From Phenylobacterium sp. (GTDB lineage: Bacteria > Pseudomonadota > Alphaproteobacteria > Caulobacterales > Caulobacteraceae), in contig NZ_JAICYI010000027.1 in the NCBI RefSeq assembly GCF_025934275.1, forward strand, positions 1 through 43,357: DNA of 43,357 nt, read 5' to 3'. The translations under genes and the position numbers were made by a program. The notes below the pieces were generated by a model. The model was given only the letters and a program-made list of their open reading frames with translations. It did no database searches and was not told the origin of the DNA. How positions within the stretch are numbered: the first letter of the stretch is position 1; every line of letters begins with the position of its first letter. Shown one piece after another: positions 1 to 9,088 of the stretch.

Positions 1-1
1 C

Positions 2-124
2 GCGGCCAAGCCGGCGGCGGCGAAGAAGGCGCCTGCGGCCAAGAAGGCTGCGGCCAGGAAGGCCCCGGCGAAGCGGAAGCCCGCGGCCAGGAAGGCGCCG
101 GCGAAGCGCACGCCGAAGGCCTGA
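2..124 (+). CDS. C-terminal tail of a Lys/Ala/Pro-rich basic protein (partial)
   Basis: The open frame enters from the left edge and stops at TGA 122-124. The 40 visible residues are almost only Lys, Arg, Ala and Pro, in repeats of the type AAKKA, ARKAPAKR. Such tails occur in bacterial histone H1-like proteins and as DNA-binding C-terminal extensions of alphaproteobacterial enzymes such as topoisomerase I. The visible part cannot separate these options. It is likely to bind DNA non-specifically through its charge. The rest of the gene lies outside the window. Confidence 0.7.
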   Translation, partial: AAKPAAAKKAPAAKKAAARKAPAKRKPAARKAPAKRTPKA

Positions 125-136
125 GGCGCGGCTGGC

Positions 137-973
137 CTAGGCCGCGGCTCTGCGCAGCGCGACCAACGCCTCCTCCAGGCAGGCGCGATCGCCGGCGATC
201 GCCACCTGGCCGCGCCATTTGGCGTCGCGTGCGGCCGGTCGCCCGCCGAGGTCTTCCCCGCGCCAGTCGGTGACCAGGCCGCCGGCGCCTTCCAGGACCG
301 GGATCGCCGCCTCGATGTCCCAGGCCGCGAGTCCCGCCTCCAGCACCAGATCCAGGGTCCCGGCCGCCACCATCGCGTAGGCGTAGGCGTCGCAGCCGAG
401 CCGCGCGAGCTTCGCCGCCGCCCGCACCTGGCTCCAGGCGCCGAGCTCGGCGCCCGAGAAGCACATTTCCGGATCGGTGGTGGCGATGATCGCGTCGGTG
501 AGATTCGGGCAGGGCCTCACCTTCAGCGGTCGGCTCCGGCCGCGGCTCATCAGCCGGGCGCCGCCGGCATGGCCGATGAAGAGCTCGCCGAGGTAGGGCT
601 GGCCGATCGAGCCCAGCACGGGCCGGCCCTCATGCCTCAGCCCGATCAGGGTGCACCACAGCGGCAGGCCGGCGATGAAGGCGCGCGTGCCGTCGACCGG
701 ATCCAGCACCCAGACGAATTCCGCATCGGGCCGGTCCTCGCCGTATTCCTCGCCGATGAAGCCGTGCGTCGGATAGCGCTCGGCCACCCGCTCACGGATC
801 GCCCGCTCGGCGCCCTTGTCGGCCTCGGTCACCGGATCGAACGCCCAACGGCCGCCCTTGTGGACCACGCCGTGGTCGCCTCGGAACAGCGGCAGGATGG
901 CGTCCGCCGCCGCGCGGTTCAGCTCCACCAGGAAGGCATCAAGCTCCTCGGTGCGATCTTGCGAGAGCGCCAT
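137..973 (-). CDS. hisN: Histidinol-phosphatase, inositol monophosphatase family (HisN)
   Basis: A 278-residue member of the Mg-dependent, Li-sensitive phosphatase family. The GEE motif near residue 75 and DPVDGTRAF near residue 90 provide metal ligands, and AAWDIEAAIPVLEGAGG near residue 220 is the second family signature. The form DPVDGTRAFI.GLPLW and GCDAYAYAMVAAG are typical of alphaproteobacterial HisN, which dephosphorylates histidinol phosphate in the penultimate step of histidine synthesis. The start is taken as ATG 971-973 (MALSQDR), because the longer frame adds only an Arg/Pro-rich leader. No other his genes are nearby. A general inositol-phosphatase role cannot be excluded. Confidence 0.85.
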   Translation of the reverse strand: MALSQDRTEELDAFLVELNRAAADAILPLFRGDHGVVHKGGRWAFDPVTEADKGAERAIRERVAERYPTHGFIGEEYGEDRPDAEFVWVLDPVDGTRAFIAGLPLWCTLIGLRHEGRPVLGSIGQPYLGELFIGHAGGARLMSRGRSRPLKVRPCPNLTDAIIATTDPEMCFSGAELGAWSQVRAAAKLARLGCDAYAYAMVAAGTLDLVLEAGLAAWDIEAAIPVLEGAGGLVTDWRGEDLGGRPAARDAKWRGQVAIAGDRACLEEALVALRRAAA

Positions 974-1051
974 GGGCGGCGGTTTAGAGCTTCGGCGACG
1001 CCGGCTCAATCAACGGTCTCATCCGGGAGCCATGGACGCCCAGGCGGCCGC

Positions 1052-1429
1052 TCAGCCTTCGGCCTCGCCGCCGTGCAGGGACTTGGCCAGGTCGAGCAGC
1101 CGGCGGCGCGGGCGCTCGCCGAGCTGGTAGTAGGCGCGCACGAGGTCGCGCGTCTCCTTGCGGGCGAACACCTCGCCGCCTTCCTCGCGCAGCCGCGACT
1201 TGGCGCGGAGTTCGCTCAGCCCCTCGAAGAAGTAGGCGACCGGCACTTCCAGCGCCTCGGCGAGTTGCCACAGACGCGCGGCCGACATGCGGTTGGCGGC
1301 GCACTCGTACTTCTGGATCTGCTGGAAGCGCACGCCGCAGGCGCGGGCCAGCTCCTGCTGGGTCAGCCCCAGCAGGCGGCGCCGGCGCCTGAGACGCCGT
1401 CCCAGATGCATATCGATGTCGTCAGCCAT
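1052..1429 (-). CDS. XRE-family helix-turn-helix transcriptional regulator
   Basis: A 125-residue protein. The N-terminal half is a Cro/CI helix-turn-helix (about residues 9-66) with LGLTQQELARACGVRFQQIQ as helices 2-3 and PVAYFFEGL closing the domain. This ending is characteristic of the XRE regulators common in Caulobacterales and Rhizobiales. The C-terminal half is charged and helical (RETRDLVRAYYQLGERPRRRLLDLAKSL), likely for dimerisation. It is monocistronic and divergent from the acyltransferase gene, with about 120 bp between them. Its targets are unknown. Confidence 0.85.
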   Translation of the reverse strand: MADDIDMHLGRRLRRRRRLLGLTQQELARACGVRFQQIQKYECAANRMSAARLWQLAEALEVPVAYFFEGLSELRAKSRLREEGGEVFARKETRDLVRAYYQLGERPRRRLLDLAKSLHGGEAEG

Positions 1430-1548
1430 ACTCGGCTTCCCGAAAACGCCCCCGGATCGTCCCGTTGCGGGACGCCTGGCCCGGTCCGCTTCAAGTCGCG
1501 CGCCAACGTGGCGTTGCCGAGCGTCGCCGAGCCTGCCTACTAAATTGC

Positions 1549-2463
1549 ATGGCGCACACCCGCCCCTCGTTCCTGCAAGACCTCGCCTGGCGGCTGCAGG
1601 CGGCGGCCTACGACGGCCTGACCGCCGTCCTGCGCCTGTTCCCGGTCGATCGGGTGTCGGACTTCGGCGCCTGGCTGGGTCCGATGATCGGGCCGCTGAC
1701 CAGCCTGAACCAGGTCGCGGAAACCAACCTGAGGATCGCCTTCCCCGAGAGCTCGGACGCCGAGATCGCCCGCCTGCTCAGGGCCCAGTGGCAGGAGATC
1801 GGCCGGACCATCGTGGAGTATCCCCTCCTCGACCGGATCACCGCCGAGCCCGGCCGCGTGGAGGTCGTGGGCGAGCAGCGTCTCGCGGGCATAGCGGCCA
1901 GCGGCAAACCCGTCGTGTTCATCTCGGGCCACTTCTCCAATTTCGAGGCGATGGCCTGGGCCATCGTGCATGCCGGCGTCCCTTGCCAGGTGACCTACCG
2001 CGCGACCAACAACCCCTATTTCGACGAAAGCATCCGCAAGGCTCGCTACCGCTATGGCGTGCGGCGGTTCGCACCGAAGGGCCTGGCGAGCGCGCGCGAG
2101 CTGATGCGGGCCATGGCTCGGGGCGAAAGCGTCGCGCTGATGAACGACCAGAAGTACAACGGCGGAATCGCCGCGCCCCTCTTCGGCCGCACCGCGCACA
2201 CCGCCCAGGGCCCCACGACCTATGCGCTGCGCTTCGGCGTCCCGCTGCAGCCGATGTCGGTGCAGCGCACGCACAGGGCCCGCTTCCGGGTTGTCGTCCA
2301 CGATCCCATCGAGCTCGCGGATACCGGCGATCGCGAGGCCGATATCGAGGCGGGCGTGCGGCGCGTCAACGCCTTCATGGAGGCGCGCATCCGCGAACGG
2401 CCCGCGGAATGGTTCTGGGTCCACAAGCGCTGGCCGAACGAGGTGTACAAGACCCCGCGTTAG
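1549..2463 (+). CDS. Lysophospholipid acyltransferase family protein (LpxL/HtrB-like)
   Basis: 304 residues starting at ATG 1549 (MAHTRPSFLQDL). The family catalytic HX4E motif is visible as GHFSNFE near residue 125, followed by MNDQKYNGGIAAPLFGR near residue 205, which fits the acyl-acceptor region. A short hydrophobic N-terminal segment would place it at the inner membrane. LpxL/LpxM-type enzymes transfer a secondary acyl chain onto a lipid A precursor; homologues can also acylate other lipids. The 3' end overlaps the convergent DUF2093 gene by 4 nt. No lpx neighbours are seen, so the exact acceptor is uncertain. Confidence 0.85.
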   Translation: MAHTRPSFLQDLAWRLQAAAYDGLTAVLRLFPVDRVSDFGAWLGPMIGPLTSLNQVAETNLRIAFPESSDAEIARLLRAQWQEIGRTIVEYPLLDRITAEPGRVEVVGEQRLAGIAASGKPVVFISGHFSNFEAMAWAIVHAGVPCQVTYRATNNPYFDESIRKARYRYGVRRFAPKGLASARELMRAMARGESVALMNDQKYNGGIAAPLFGRTAHTAQGPTTYALRFGVPLQPMSVQRTHRARFRVVVHDPIELADTGDREADIEAGVRRVNAFMEARIRERPAEWFWVHKRWPNEVYKTPR

Positions 2464-2678
2464 GCCTGCGTCTCGCGCCAGCGCTTCAGCGCCTCGGCGG
2501 GGCCTGCATAGGCTTCCTGCAGGGGCACGCTCCAGTAGCGGAGCTGTTCAATCGGGACCTTCGCCCCGCTCACCGCACAGAGCACGTAGCGGCCCGGCTT
2601 CAGGATGGCGAATTCGCCGTCCCCGTAGTGCAGCACCGCCAGGTCCTGGGCGGCGAAGTCGCGGTCGTGGGCGTTCAT
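2460..2678 (-). CDS. DUF2093 family small protein
   Basis: 72 residues; the core LHYGDGEFAILKPGRYVLCA followed by SGAKVPIEQLRYWSV matches the small alphaproteobacterial DUF2093 family, which typically lies directly downstream of xseA, as here (28 bp after the xseA stop, same strand). There is no signal peptide and no membrane segment. The function is unknown. The conserved linkage suggests co-transcription with exonuclease VII but does not prove a shared role. Confidence 0.8.
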   Translation of the reverse strand: MNAHDRDFAAQDLAVLHYGDGEFAILKPGRYVLCAVSGAKVPIEQLRYWSVPLQEAYAGPAEALKRWRETQA

Positions 2679-2706
2679 GGCGGACTATCTAATCCCCAAT
2701 TCGCCC

Positions 2707-4152
2707 TCAGAACAGGTCGCCTTGCGCCGAGGTCGCGGCCTTCGGCTTGGATTTCGCAGGCTTGGCCGGCGGAGCGTCGGCCGCGCCGTCGATCACCGCC
2801 TGGCGGGTGACCTGGTCGCCGAACTTGATCGCCACCGGCTCGCCGCCGGCCAGCGAGGCTCCGGCGCGGACGATCGAGCCGTCGCGGCGCGTCACCCGCG
2901 CGAACCCGCGCTGCAGCGGCCGCTCCGGATCGACGCTCGCATAGAGCTTGCCGAGCGCGGCCAGCCGCTCGGCGGCCCGCTCCAGCCCCCGCTCCGCCGC
3001 AGGCGCCAGGCGCGCCGACAGGCTCTCCAGGCGCTGGCGCTGCACGGCCTGCGGGCGCTGCAGCAGCATCGGCGACAGCCGGGCGGCGATCCGCACCAGG
3101 TCACGCTCGTGCGCCGCGGCGTTGCGGGCGAGGGCGGCGCCCAGGCGGCCCGAGACGATGTCGAACCGCTGCTCGGCCAGCCGCACCAGGTCGGGCACGC
3201 GGGCCAGCGCCCGCTCCGCATGCGCCACCCGCGCGCGGCGGTCGGCCACCACGCGTCCGCCGCAGCGGTGCATGCGCCCGCCGAGATCGCCGACCGCGGC
3301 GCGGAGCTCCGCCAGCACCGGCGTCGCCATCTCGGCCGCCGCGGTCGGCGTCGGCGCCCGCCGGTCGGAGACGAAGTCGATCAGGGTGGTGTCGGTCTCG
3401 TGGCCGACGGCGCTGATCAGCGGGATCGTGCAGGCGGCGACGGCGCGGGCGAGCGCTTCGTCATTGAACGGCCACAGGTCTTCCACCGAGCCGCCGCCGC
3501 GCGCGACGATCAGCACCTCGGGCCGCGGAACGTCGCCGCCGGCGCCCAGCGCGCAGAAGCCGTGGATCGCGGCGCAGACCTGGGCCGCCGCCTGATCCCC
3601 CTGCACCACCACCGGCCAGACCACCACCCGGCACGGCCAGCGGTCGCGGATGCGATGCAGGATGTCGCGGATCACCGCGCCGGTGGGGGAGGTGATCACG
3701 CCGACGACCGCCGGCATCGAGGGCAGGGGACGCCTCTTCGCGACCTCGAACAGGCCTTCGGCCGCCAGCCTGGCCTTCAGCCGCTCGAGCTGGGCCAGCA
3801 GCGCGCCGACGCCCGCCGCCTCCATGGTCTCGATGACGATCTGGTAGCGCGAGCCGGCCGGATAGGCGGTGATCTTGCCGGTGACCACAACCTCCAGCCC
3901 CCGCTCGGGCCGGATGGAGAGCGCCCGCACCTGCGTCTTCCAGACCACCCCGTCGATCGCCGCCCGCTCATCCTTCAGCGTCAGGTAGATGTGGCCGTTG
4001 GCGTGGTGGGTGACCTTGGAGATCTCGCCGCGCAGGCGGACGAAGCCGTAGGCGTCCTCCAGCGTCCGCCTCAGGGCGAACGCCAGCTCCGAGACGGAGT
4101 AGGGGCGGGCGTTGCCGTCCTCGGCGATCGACTCGGGCGCGACCTCGGTCAT
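2707..4152 (-). CDS. xseA: Exodeoxyribonuclease VII large subunit
   Basis: 481 residues from ATG 4150-4152 ([12 protein letters not shown]). An N-terminal OB-fold (about 15-115) contains [18 protein letters not shown] and [20 protein letters not shown]. The catalytic domain follows, with [17 protein letters not shown] and [20 protein letters not shown] near residue 200. A long Arg/Ala-rich helical region and the [11 protein letters not shown] segment complete the XseA architecture. It digests single-stranded DNA in both directions together with XseB, which is not in this window. The C-terminal Lys-rich tail is non-conserved. The gene lies downstream of gcrA on the same strand, separated by strong hairpins, so it probably has its own promoter. 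Confidence 0.95.
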   Translation of the reverse strand: MTEVAPESIAEDGNARPYSVSELAFALRRTLEDAYGFVRLRGEISKVTHHANGHIYLTLKDERAAIDGVVWKTQVRALSIRPERGLEVVVTGKITAYPAGSRYQIVIETMEAAGVGALLAQLERLKARLAAEGLFEVAKRRPLPSMPAVVGVITSPTGAVIRDILHRIRDRWPCRVVVWPVVVQGDQAAAQVCAAIHGFCALGAGGDVPRPEVLIVARGGGSVEDLWPFNDEALARAVAACTIPLISAVGHETDTTLIDFVSDRRAPTPTAAAEMATPVLAELRAAVGDLGGRMHRCGGRVVADRRARVAHAERALARVPDLVRLAEQRFDIVSGRLGAALARNAAAHERDLVRIAARLSPMLLQRPQAVQRQRLESLSARLAPAAERGLERAAERLAALGKLYASVDPERPLQRGFARVTRRDGSIVRAGASLAGGEPVAIKFGDQVTRQAVIDGAADAPPAKPAKSKPKAATSAQGDLF

Positions 4153-4235
4153 GGCCGAAAGGTAAGCCCTCCCGGGGCCGATTCCCAACGCGATGGGCGG
4201 CGGCGCCGGCGGGGGTTCCGTCCGGCGCTGAGGGT

Positions 4236-4264
4236 CCCGGCCTTTCGCTGACGCGAAAACCGGG
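4236..4264. terminator. Compound hairpin between gcrA and xseA
   Basis: CCCGG at 4236-4240 pairs with CCGGG at 4260-4264, and inside it TTTCGC (4243-4248) pairs with GCGAAA (4253-4258) around a TGAC loop. It lies about 110 bp past the gcrA stop on the gcrA transcript. No T-tract follows, as is usual in such GC-rich genomes, so termination is inferred from structure and position only. Confidence 0.45.
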
Positions 4265-4300
4265 ATGGCGCAGGCGGCGCACGGGGGCTCCAGACGGAAA

Positions 4301-4335
4301 GGGCGCGCCCGGAGCCGAAGCTCACGGACGCGCCC
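4301..4335. terminator. Two-tier hairpin just downstream of gcrA
   Basis: GGGCGCG (4301-4307) pairs with CGCGCCC (4329-4335); inside, GAGC-CGAA-GCTC (4312-4323) forms a second tier with a stable CGAA loop. It starts 36 bp after the gcrA stop and is a good candidate for its transcript end. Confidence 0.5.
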
Positions 4336-4371
4336 CCATCCCCAACGGATCGTATGGGCCGATCGCGCCGC

Positions 4372-4869
4372 CTAGAGGTAGCGGCGGAGCGAGCGGGCGA
4401 GCTCGGCGGCGGAGGTCTTCTTCTTGGCCTGCGCCGGCTGGTAGGCGACCTGGGCGTGCTCGTGGCAGTAGGGGCCTTCGTCGGTCCGCCGCCCGCAGAA
4501 GGTGAAGCTCTCCAGGGCGGGATCGCCGATCGGCCACTTGCACATGTGGGCGCCCAGCGTCAGGACGGTGGCGGTGCCGGGCGGCTCGTCGACGTAACGA
4601 ACCGGCGCCGGCTGCATCGCGTGCGCCGCAGGCTCGGCGAGGCGGCGGGGCAGGGACGGCGCCGAAACCGGGCGGGCGGGCCTCGGGGCCTTGAACACCG
4701 TGCGGGCGGGCTTCGAGGGCGTCGCCCGGCCCGACAGCCCCAGCCGGTGCACCTTGCCGATCACCGCGTTGCGGGTGACGCCGCCCAGCTGCTTGGCGAT
4801 CTGGCTGGCCGAGAGGCCCTCCTGCCAAAGCCTCTTCAAAAGCTCGACCCGCTCGTCCGTCCAGCCCAT
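4372..4869 (-). CDS. gcrA: GcrA cell-cycle regulator
   Basis: 165 residues. The N-terminus (GWTDERVELLKRLW, SASQIAKQLGGVTRNAVIGK, VHRLGLSGR) is the highly conserved DNA-binding domain of GcrA. A Pro/Ala-rich linker and a C-terminal sigma70-interacting region (LTLGAHMCKWPIGDP, FCGRR, YCHEHAQVAYQPA) follow. GcrA is a Caulobacterales master regulator that binds sigma70 and activates promoters carrying GANTC sites methylated by CcrM. GGGGAGG lies 5-6 nt before the ATG. The length is close to that of the Caulobacter protein. The upstream region carries candidate CtrA and GANTC sites, listed separately. Confidence 0.96.
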   Translation of the reverse strand: MGWTDERVELLKRLWQEGLSASQIAKQLGGVTRNAVIGKVHRLGLSGRATPSKPARTVFKAPRPARPVSAPSLPRRLAEPAAHAMQPAPVRYVDEPPGTATVLTLGAHMCKWPIGDPALESFTFCGRRTDEGPYCHEHAQVAYQPAQAKKKTSAAELARSLRRYL

Positions 4870-4913
4870 GCTCGCCTCCCCGACGGGCCCCGGCTCACCC
4901 CCACGGTCTCCGG

Positions 4914-4984
4914 GACTCTACATCTTGTGGCGCCCAGCTCTCTCAGCGCCCACCAACCACTATCAGTGGTAAACAACTCCTTAA
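4914..4984. promoter_or_regulatory. gcrA upstream control region: GANTC site, perfect dyad, candidate CtrA box
   Basis: Three elements are visible 45-115 bp upstream of the gcrA start. GACTC (4914-4918) is a CcrM-type GANTC site. ACCACT-ATC-AGTGGT (4956-4970) is a perfect 6-bp-arm dyad. TAAA-N7-TTAA (4970-4984) differs by one base from the CtrA consensus TTAA-N7-TTAA. In Caulobacter crescentus, CtrA represses and DnaA activates gcrA, so a CtrA site is expected here. The region is shared with the divergent ABC-2 permease gene, so either gene could be the target. Confidence 0.5.
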
Positions 4985-5085
4985 GGGACACAATAGGCGC
5001 CACGGCATTCGTCCACAGGAACTACATCTTGCGTCCTCCCGCCGCAGCTAGGGCCGGGGTTGCGAGCCGGGGCGAGCAGGCGCAC

Positions 5086-5916
5086 ATGGGCGCCATGAAG
5101 GACATGGCCGTCGCTGACGAAGTCGTTCTGCCGCCGCAGCCGCGCAGCTACGAGGGCGTCAACTGGGTGGGCCTGCAGACCCTCTATCTCCGCGAGGTGC
5201 GGCGGTTCTGGAAGGTCGGCATGCAGACGCTGGCCGCCCCGGTGGTGACGGCGCTGCTCTACATGCTGGTGTTCGTGGTGGCGGTGGGCGGCGGCCGCGC
5301 CGTGAACGGCGTCGCCTACGGCTCGTTCGTGGCGCCGGGCCTGATCATGATGCAGGTGCTCTCCAACGCTTTCGCCAACTCCTCGTCATCGCTGCTGCAG
5401 GCCAAGTTCAACGGCCTGATGGGTGACTTCATGACCCCGCCGCTGACGCCCCTGGAGCACCTGATCGGCTTCGGCCTGGGCGCGGCGACGCGCGGCGTCT
5501 TCGTGGGCGGGGTCGCCGCCGTCGCCGTCATTCCGTTCGCGCGGCTGCCGATGGCGGCGCCCTGGGCGATCGCCTTCTTCGGCCTCGGCGCGGCGCTGAT
5601 CATGGGCTTCGTCGGCATCATGGCCGGGCTGTGGGCCGAGAAGTTCGACCACATGGCCGCGGTCACCAACTTCGTCATCATGCCGATGACCTTCCTGTCC
5701 GGGACCTTCTACCTGATCGAGCGGCTGCCCGAGCCGTTCCGCAGCTTCTCCAAGTACAACCCGGTGTTCTATCTGATCGACGGCTTCCGCTACGGCTTCA
5801 TCGGCCGCCACGAGGGCTCGCTCACCGCGGGCGTGGCGATGACCCTGGGCCTGATCGCCTTCACCGGCTTCGTCTGCTTCCGGATGTTCCAGACCGGCTA
5901 CAAGATCAAGACCTGA
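5086..5916 (+). CDS. ABC-2 type transporter permease
   Basis: 276 residues. An N-terminal cytoplasmic stretch leads into LYLREVRRFWKVGMQTLAAP, then about six membrane segments. The family signature FVAPGLIMMQVLSNAFANS is near residue 85, and the YNPVFYLIDGFRYGFIG motif near residue 225 is typical of YadH-like ABC-2 permeases. The start is ATG 5086 after GAGCAGG; in-frame ATGs at 5095 and 5104 are alternatives. The partner ATPase, usually adjacent, is not in this window: argD follows and gcrA is divergent. The substrate is unknown; relatives export polysaccharides, lipids or drugs. Confidence 0.88.
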   Translation: MGAMKDMAVADEVVLPPQPRSYEGVNWVGLQTLYLREVRRFWKVGMQTLAAPVVTALLYMLVFVVAVGGGRAVNGVAYGSFVAPGLIMMQVLSNAFANSSSSLLQAKFNGLMGDFMTPPLTPLEHLIGFGLGAATRGVFVGGVAAVAVIPFARLPMAAPWAIAFFGLGAALIMGFVGIMAGLWAEKFDHMAAVTNFVIMPMTFLSGTFYLIERLPEPFRSFSKYNPVFYLIDGFRYGFIGRHEGSLTAGVAMTLGLIAFTGFVCFRMFQTGYKIKT

Positions 5917-6047
5917 CCTCCCTTGAGGGACAGGTCGCAAAGCGGCCAGGGTGGGGATGGGTGGGCCAAATCTCCCACCTCACAGCCTGATCCTGACTCG
6001 CCCACCCGGCCCGAGCTCGCTCGGTCCACCCTCCCCTGAAGGGAGGG
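5917..6047. repeat. Palindromic intergenic repeat element
   Basis: This block begins with an imperfect CTCCCTTGAGGGA hairpin, contains GGTGGGGATGGGTGGGCC-type G-rich sequence and a matching CCCACC stretch, and ends with a perfect hairpin CCCTCCC-CTGAA-GGGAGGG (6029-6047). The same layout recurs at 9995-10098. It sits between the ABC-2 permease and argD and may act as a transcript end or mRNA-stabilising structure. It resembles the palindromic intergenic repeats common in Caulobacteraceae. Confidence 0.5.
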
Positions 6048-6144
6048 AAGATTGACAATCCCCCTCTCCGAGCCGAAAAGCCCATGCCTTCCAGTCCCCG
6101 GCGCCTGCGCGGCGGGGACGCTGCCGTTCTGGAGGGCTCCTTCG

Positions 6145-7380
6145 GTGACCGAGAAGACTGCGCAAGCGACGCCTGCGCCCGTTCCCAGCGACCACATCAT
6201 GGGCGTCTATCAGCGCGCCCCGCTGGCGTTCGAGCGAGGCGAGGGCGTGCGCCTCTATACGGCCGAAGGCGAGGCCTATCTCGACTGCCTGGCCGGCATC
6301 GCGGTCAATGCGCTCGGCCACGCCAATCCCAAGCTGGTCAGGGCGCTCGAGGCGCAGGCCGAGAAGCTCTGGCACGTCTCCAACATCTTCACGATCCCCG
6401 GCCAGGAGCGGCTGGCGAAGATGCTGACCGAGGCGACCTTCGCCGACGTGGTGTTCTTCGGCAATTCCGGCGCCGAGGCGATCGAGTGCGCCATCAAGAC
6501 CGCGCGCAAGCACCACTGGGCGAACGGGAATCCCGAGCGCATCGACATCATCGGCTTCGACGGGTCTTTCCATGGCCGCACGCTGGCGGCGGTGAACGCC
6601 TCCGGCAACCCCAGCTACCTGGAGGGCTTCGGCCCGCGCATGCCGGGATTCCTGCAGCTGCCGTTCGGCGACCTGGACGCCATCCGCGCGGCGGTGGTCG
6701 AGACCACGGCCGCCATCATCCTGGAGCCCGTGCAGGGCGAGGGCGGCGCCCGCGCCTGGCCCGATGCGACGCTGAAAGCCATCCGCCAGCTCTGCGACGA
6801 GACCGGCACGCTCCTGATCTACGACGAGATCCAGTGTGGCCTCGGACGCACCGGGACGCTCTTCGCCTACGAGTGGCTGGAGGGCGCGGCCGATCCCGAC
6901 ATCATGGCGATCGCCAAGGCGCTCGGCGGCGGCTTCCCCGTCGGGGCGTGCCTGGCGACGGCGCACGCCGCCAACGGCATGACGCCCGGCTCGCACGGCT
7001 CGACCTACGGCGGCAATCCGCTGGCCATGGCGGTGGGGATCGCCTCGGTGGAGGAGCTGGTGAAGCCCGAGCTCCTGGCGCATGTGCGCGAGGTGGCGGG
7101 CTATTTCACCCAGCAGCTCTCCGGGCTGAGGGACCGCTACCCCGATGTCGTGGTCGACGTGCGCGGCAAGGGCCTCCTGATCGGCATCAAGCTCGCCACG
7201 CCGAACCGCGAGTTCATGCAGCACGCGCGCGACCAGCACCTGTTGATCGCCGGCGGCGGCGACAACTGCGTGCGCCTGCTGCCGCCGCTGGTGCTCACCC
7301 TCGAGGAGGCCCGCGAAGCCGTCGAGCGGTTCGAGCGCGCCTGCGAAACCGCCCGAAGCAAGGCCAGGGCCGCGGCCTAG
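6145..7380 (+). CDS. argD: Acetylornithine/succinyldiaminopimelate aminotransferase
   Basis: 411 residues from GTG 6145, chosen because GGAGGG (6131-6136) sits 8 nt upstream; ATG 6199 is the next candidate. This is a class III PLP aminotransferase: [20 protein letters not shown] near residue 105, [15 protein letters not shown] near residue 145, [14 protein letters not shown] near residue 230, and [15 protein letters not shown] near residue 255 with the PLP-binding Lys. Its role is transamination of N-acetylglutamate semialdehyde in arginine synthesis, and often of the succinyl-DAP intermediate in lysine synthesis. argF follows after 25 bp, forming an argD-argF operon, usual in Caulobacterales. 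Confidence 0.95.
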   Translation: MTEKTAQATPAPVPSDHIMGVYQRAPLAFERGEGVRLYTAEGEAYLDCLAGIAVNALGHANPKLVRALEAQAEKLWHVSNIFTIPGQERLAKMLTEATFADVVFFGNSGAEAIECAIKTARKHHWANGNPERIDIIGFDGSFHGRTLAAVNASGNPSYLEGFGPRMPGFLQLPFGDLDAIRAAVVETTAAIILEPVQGEGGARAWPDATLKAIRQLCDETGTLLIYDEIQCGLGRTGTLFAYEWLEGAADPDIMAIAKALGGGFPVGACLATAHAANGMTPGSHGSTYGGNPLAMAVGIASVEELVKPELLAHVREVAGYFTQQLSGLRDRYPDVVVDVRGKGLLIGIKLATPNREFMQHARDQHLLIAGGGDNCVRLLPPLVLTLEEAREAVERFERACETARSKARAAA

Positions 7381-7405
7381 ATTCTTCGCCGGTGGGGAAT
7401 CCGAT

Positions 7406-8371
7406 TTGACGCAATCGCCAAGACACTTCGTCGACCTCTGGAAGCTGGAGGCGGCGGACCTGCGCGCGATCCTGGATGACGCCAGGGCCCGCAAGGCCGC
7501 CCGCGACGGCTGGCCGATGGGCCGTCCCGACGCCGACAAGCCGGCCGAGCACCGGACGCTGGCGATGATCTTCGAGAAGCACTCCACCCGCACGCGGTTC
7601 TCGTTCGATGCGGCCATGCGCCAGCTGGGCGGCAGCGTGATCATCTCCAACGCCTCGGACATGCAGCTCGGCCGCGGCGAGCCGATCGAGGACACCGCCC
7701 GCGTGCTCTCGCGCATGGTCGACGCCATCATGGTCCGCGCCAACATCCACGAGGACCTGGAGCGGCTGGCGATGAACGCCGCCGTGCCGGTGATCAACGG
7801 CCTTTCGGACAAGGGCCACCCCTGCCAGCTGATGGCCGACCTGCTGACCATCGAGGAGCACTGCGGTCCGGTGGCCGGCAAGACGCTGGCCTGGGTCGGC
7901 GACGGCAACAACATGTGCGCGAGCTTCATCCACGCCGCGCCGAAGCTCGGCTATCGCCTGAACATCGCCAGCCCTGCGGTCTACCATCCGGACCTGGTCG
8001 ATCTCGCCCGGGCGGCCGAGCAGCAGGGGATGGTCGCGACCACCCACGATCCGCGCGAGGCGGTGGCGGGCGCCCACGCGGTGATTACCGACACCTGGGT
8101 CTCGATGGGCGACACCGACCACGACGAGCGGCTGGAGGCGCTGGAGCCCTATCAGGTCGACGAGGAGTTGATGGAGCTCGCCGACCCGCGCGCCATCTTC
8201 CTGCATTGCCTGCCGGCCCACCGCGGCGAGGAGGTGACCGACGAGGTGATCGACGGCCCGCAGAGCGTCGTCTGGGACGAGGCGGAGAACCGCATCCACG
8301 CCCAGAAGTCCATCCTCGCCTGGTGCTTCGGGATAGATCTGACCCATCCCCCCGTGGGGAGGGAAATCTAG
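7406..8371 (+). CDS. argF: Ornithine carbamoyltransferase
   Basis: 321 residues starting at TTG 7406 (GGTGGGG 8 nt upstream). The carbamoyl-phosphate motif STRTR lies in [20 protein letters not shown] near residue 55, [18 protein letters not shown] near residue 135, and the ornithine/catalytic motif [11 protein letters not shown] near residue 270. The enzyme makes citrulline from ornithine and carbamoyl phosphate in the cytoplasm. Oddity: the last 11 residues ([11 protein letters not shown]) go beyond the usual WCFG-type end and are encoded by sequence resembling half of the local palindromic repeats. The 3' end overlaps the convergent membrane gene by 4 nt. Confidence 0.96.
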   Translation: MTQSPRHFVDLWKLEAADLRAILDDARARKAARDGWPMGRPDADKPAEHRTLAMIFEKHSTRTRFSFDAAMRQLGGSVIISNASDMQLGRGEPIEDTARVLSRMVDAIMVRANIHEDLERLAMNAAVPVINGLSDKGHPCQLMADLLTIEEHCGPVAGKTLAWVGDGNNMCASFIHAAPKLGYRLNIASPAVYHPDLVDLARAAEQQGMVATTHDPREAVAGAHAVITDTWVSMGDTDHDERLEALEPYQVDEELMELADPRAIFLHCLPAHRGEEVTDEVIDGPQSVVWDEAENRIHAQKSILAWCFGIDLTHPPVGREI

Positions 8372-8937
8372 GCCGCGACCGCCGCCGCCCGGACTTCGCG
8401 GCGCCTCATGACCTCCAGGACTCCCAGGCCGAGCGCTCCGAACAGCCAGTCGCCGATCAGGGTGCCGCGGAAGAAGGGCAAGGCGGCGGCGTAGCATTCC
8501 GACAGCCCCTCGAGCGTCTTCGGGTAAGGCGGCGCGTTCAGGAGCGCGCCCCCCGACAGCCAGACGCCGAAGTTGCTGATCAGGAAGAAGATCACCGGCG
8601 CCGCGGCCACCGCCCCCAGCTTCCAGCCGAGCGGGCGCTCCGCCAGGACGCGGGCGATCGCCGCCACGACGGCGAAGGCGAGATAGTCGAACACCCGGCC
8701 GGCGTGGATCGGGTGGCCATCGTAGGCCAGGTTCAGGATCACGTCGGAGACGAACAGGCCTGCGAAGGGCGCCGCGATCCAGGCCCAGCCGGTTCCCAGA
8801 TAGAGCCCGCCCAGCACGAACATGGCGCCCACCGGCGTGAGGTTCGGCAGGTGCGGCGCCAGCCGGTAGATCGCCAGCCCGGCGATCGCGGCCAAGGCGG
8901 CGATGCGGCTCAATCCGAAGGCTTGCAGCTTGGCCAT
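8368..8937 (-). CDS. Integral membrane protein, DUF6580-like
   Basis: 189 residues with about five or six hydrophobic segments. The N-terminus shows [20 protein letters not shown] and [20 protein letters not shown], as in the small DUF6580-like membrane family, some members of which sit near cobalamin or metal uptake genes. NFGVWLSGG and [20 protein letters not shown] are conserved later parts. It is convergent with argF (4-nt overlap) and divergent from hslO with about 150 bp between. No transport function can be assigned from the sequence. Confidence 0.75.
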   Translation of the reverse strand: MAKLQAFGLSRIAALAAIAGLAIYRLAPHLPNLTPVGAMFVLGGLYLGTGWAWIAAPFAGLFVSDVILNLAYDGHPIHAGRVFDYLAFAVVAAIARVLAERPLGWKLGAVAAAPVIFFLISNFGVWLSGGALLNAPPYPKTLEGLSECYAAALPFFRGTLIGDWLFGALGLGVLEVMRRREVRAAAVAA

Positions 8938-9088
8938 GTGCGGTCCCCTGGGTTCGCCGTCCTATAGCGCGCGCCGGCCAGGCGGCCAAATGCCGGCGGT
9001 TGAGGCCTGCGGCTTTGCGGCGCCTTCCGCCAGGCGTGCGACACAGGCGAGCCTCGAATCCCGCCAACCCCACCCTATATGCGGCCGG

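Noticed and set aside
5009..5020. DnaA box in the gcrA/ABC-2 divergent region (TCGTCCACA)
   Set aside because: Two mismatches to TTATCCACA; too weak without conservation or binding data, although DnaA control of gcrA is known in Caulobacter.
5980..7929. A 649-codon minus-strand frame opposite argD/argF
   Set aside because: Low-complexity translation antisense to two well-supported enzymes; no ribosome site or motifs.
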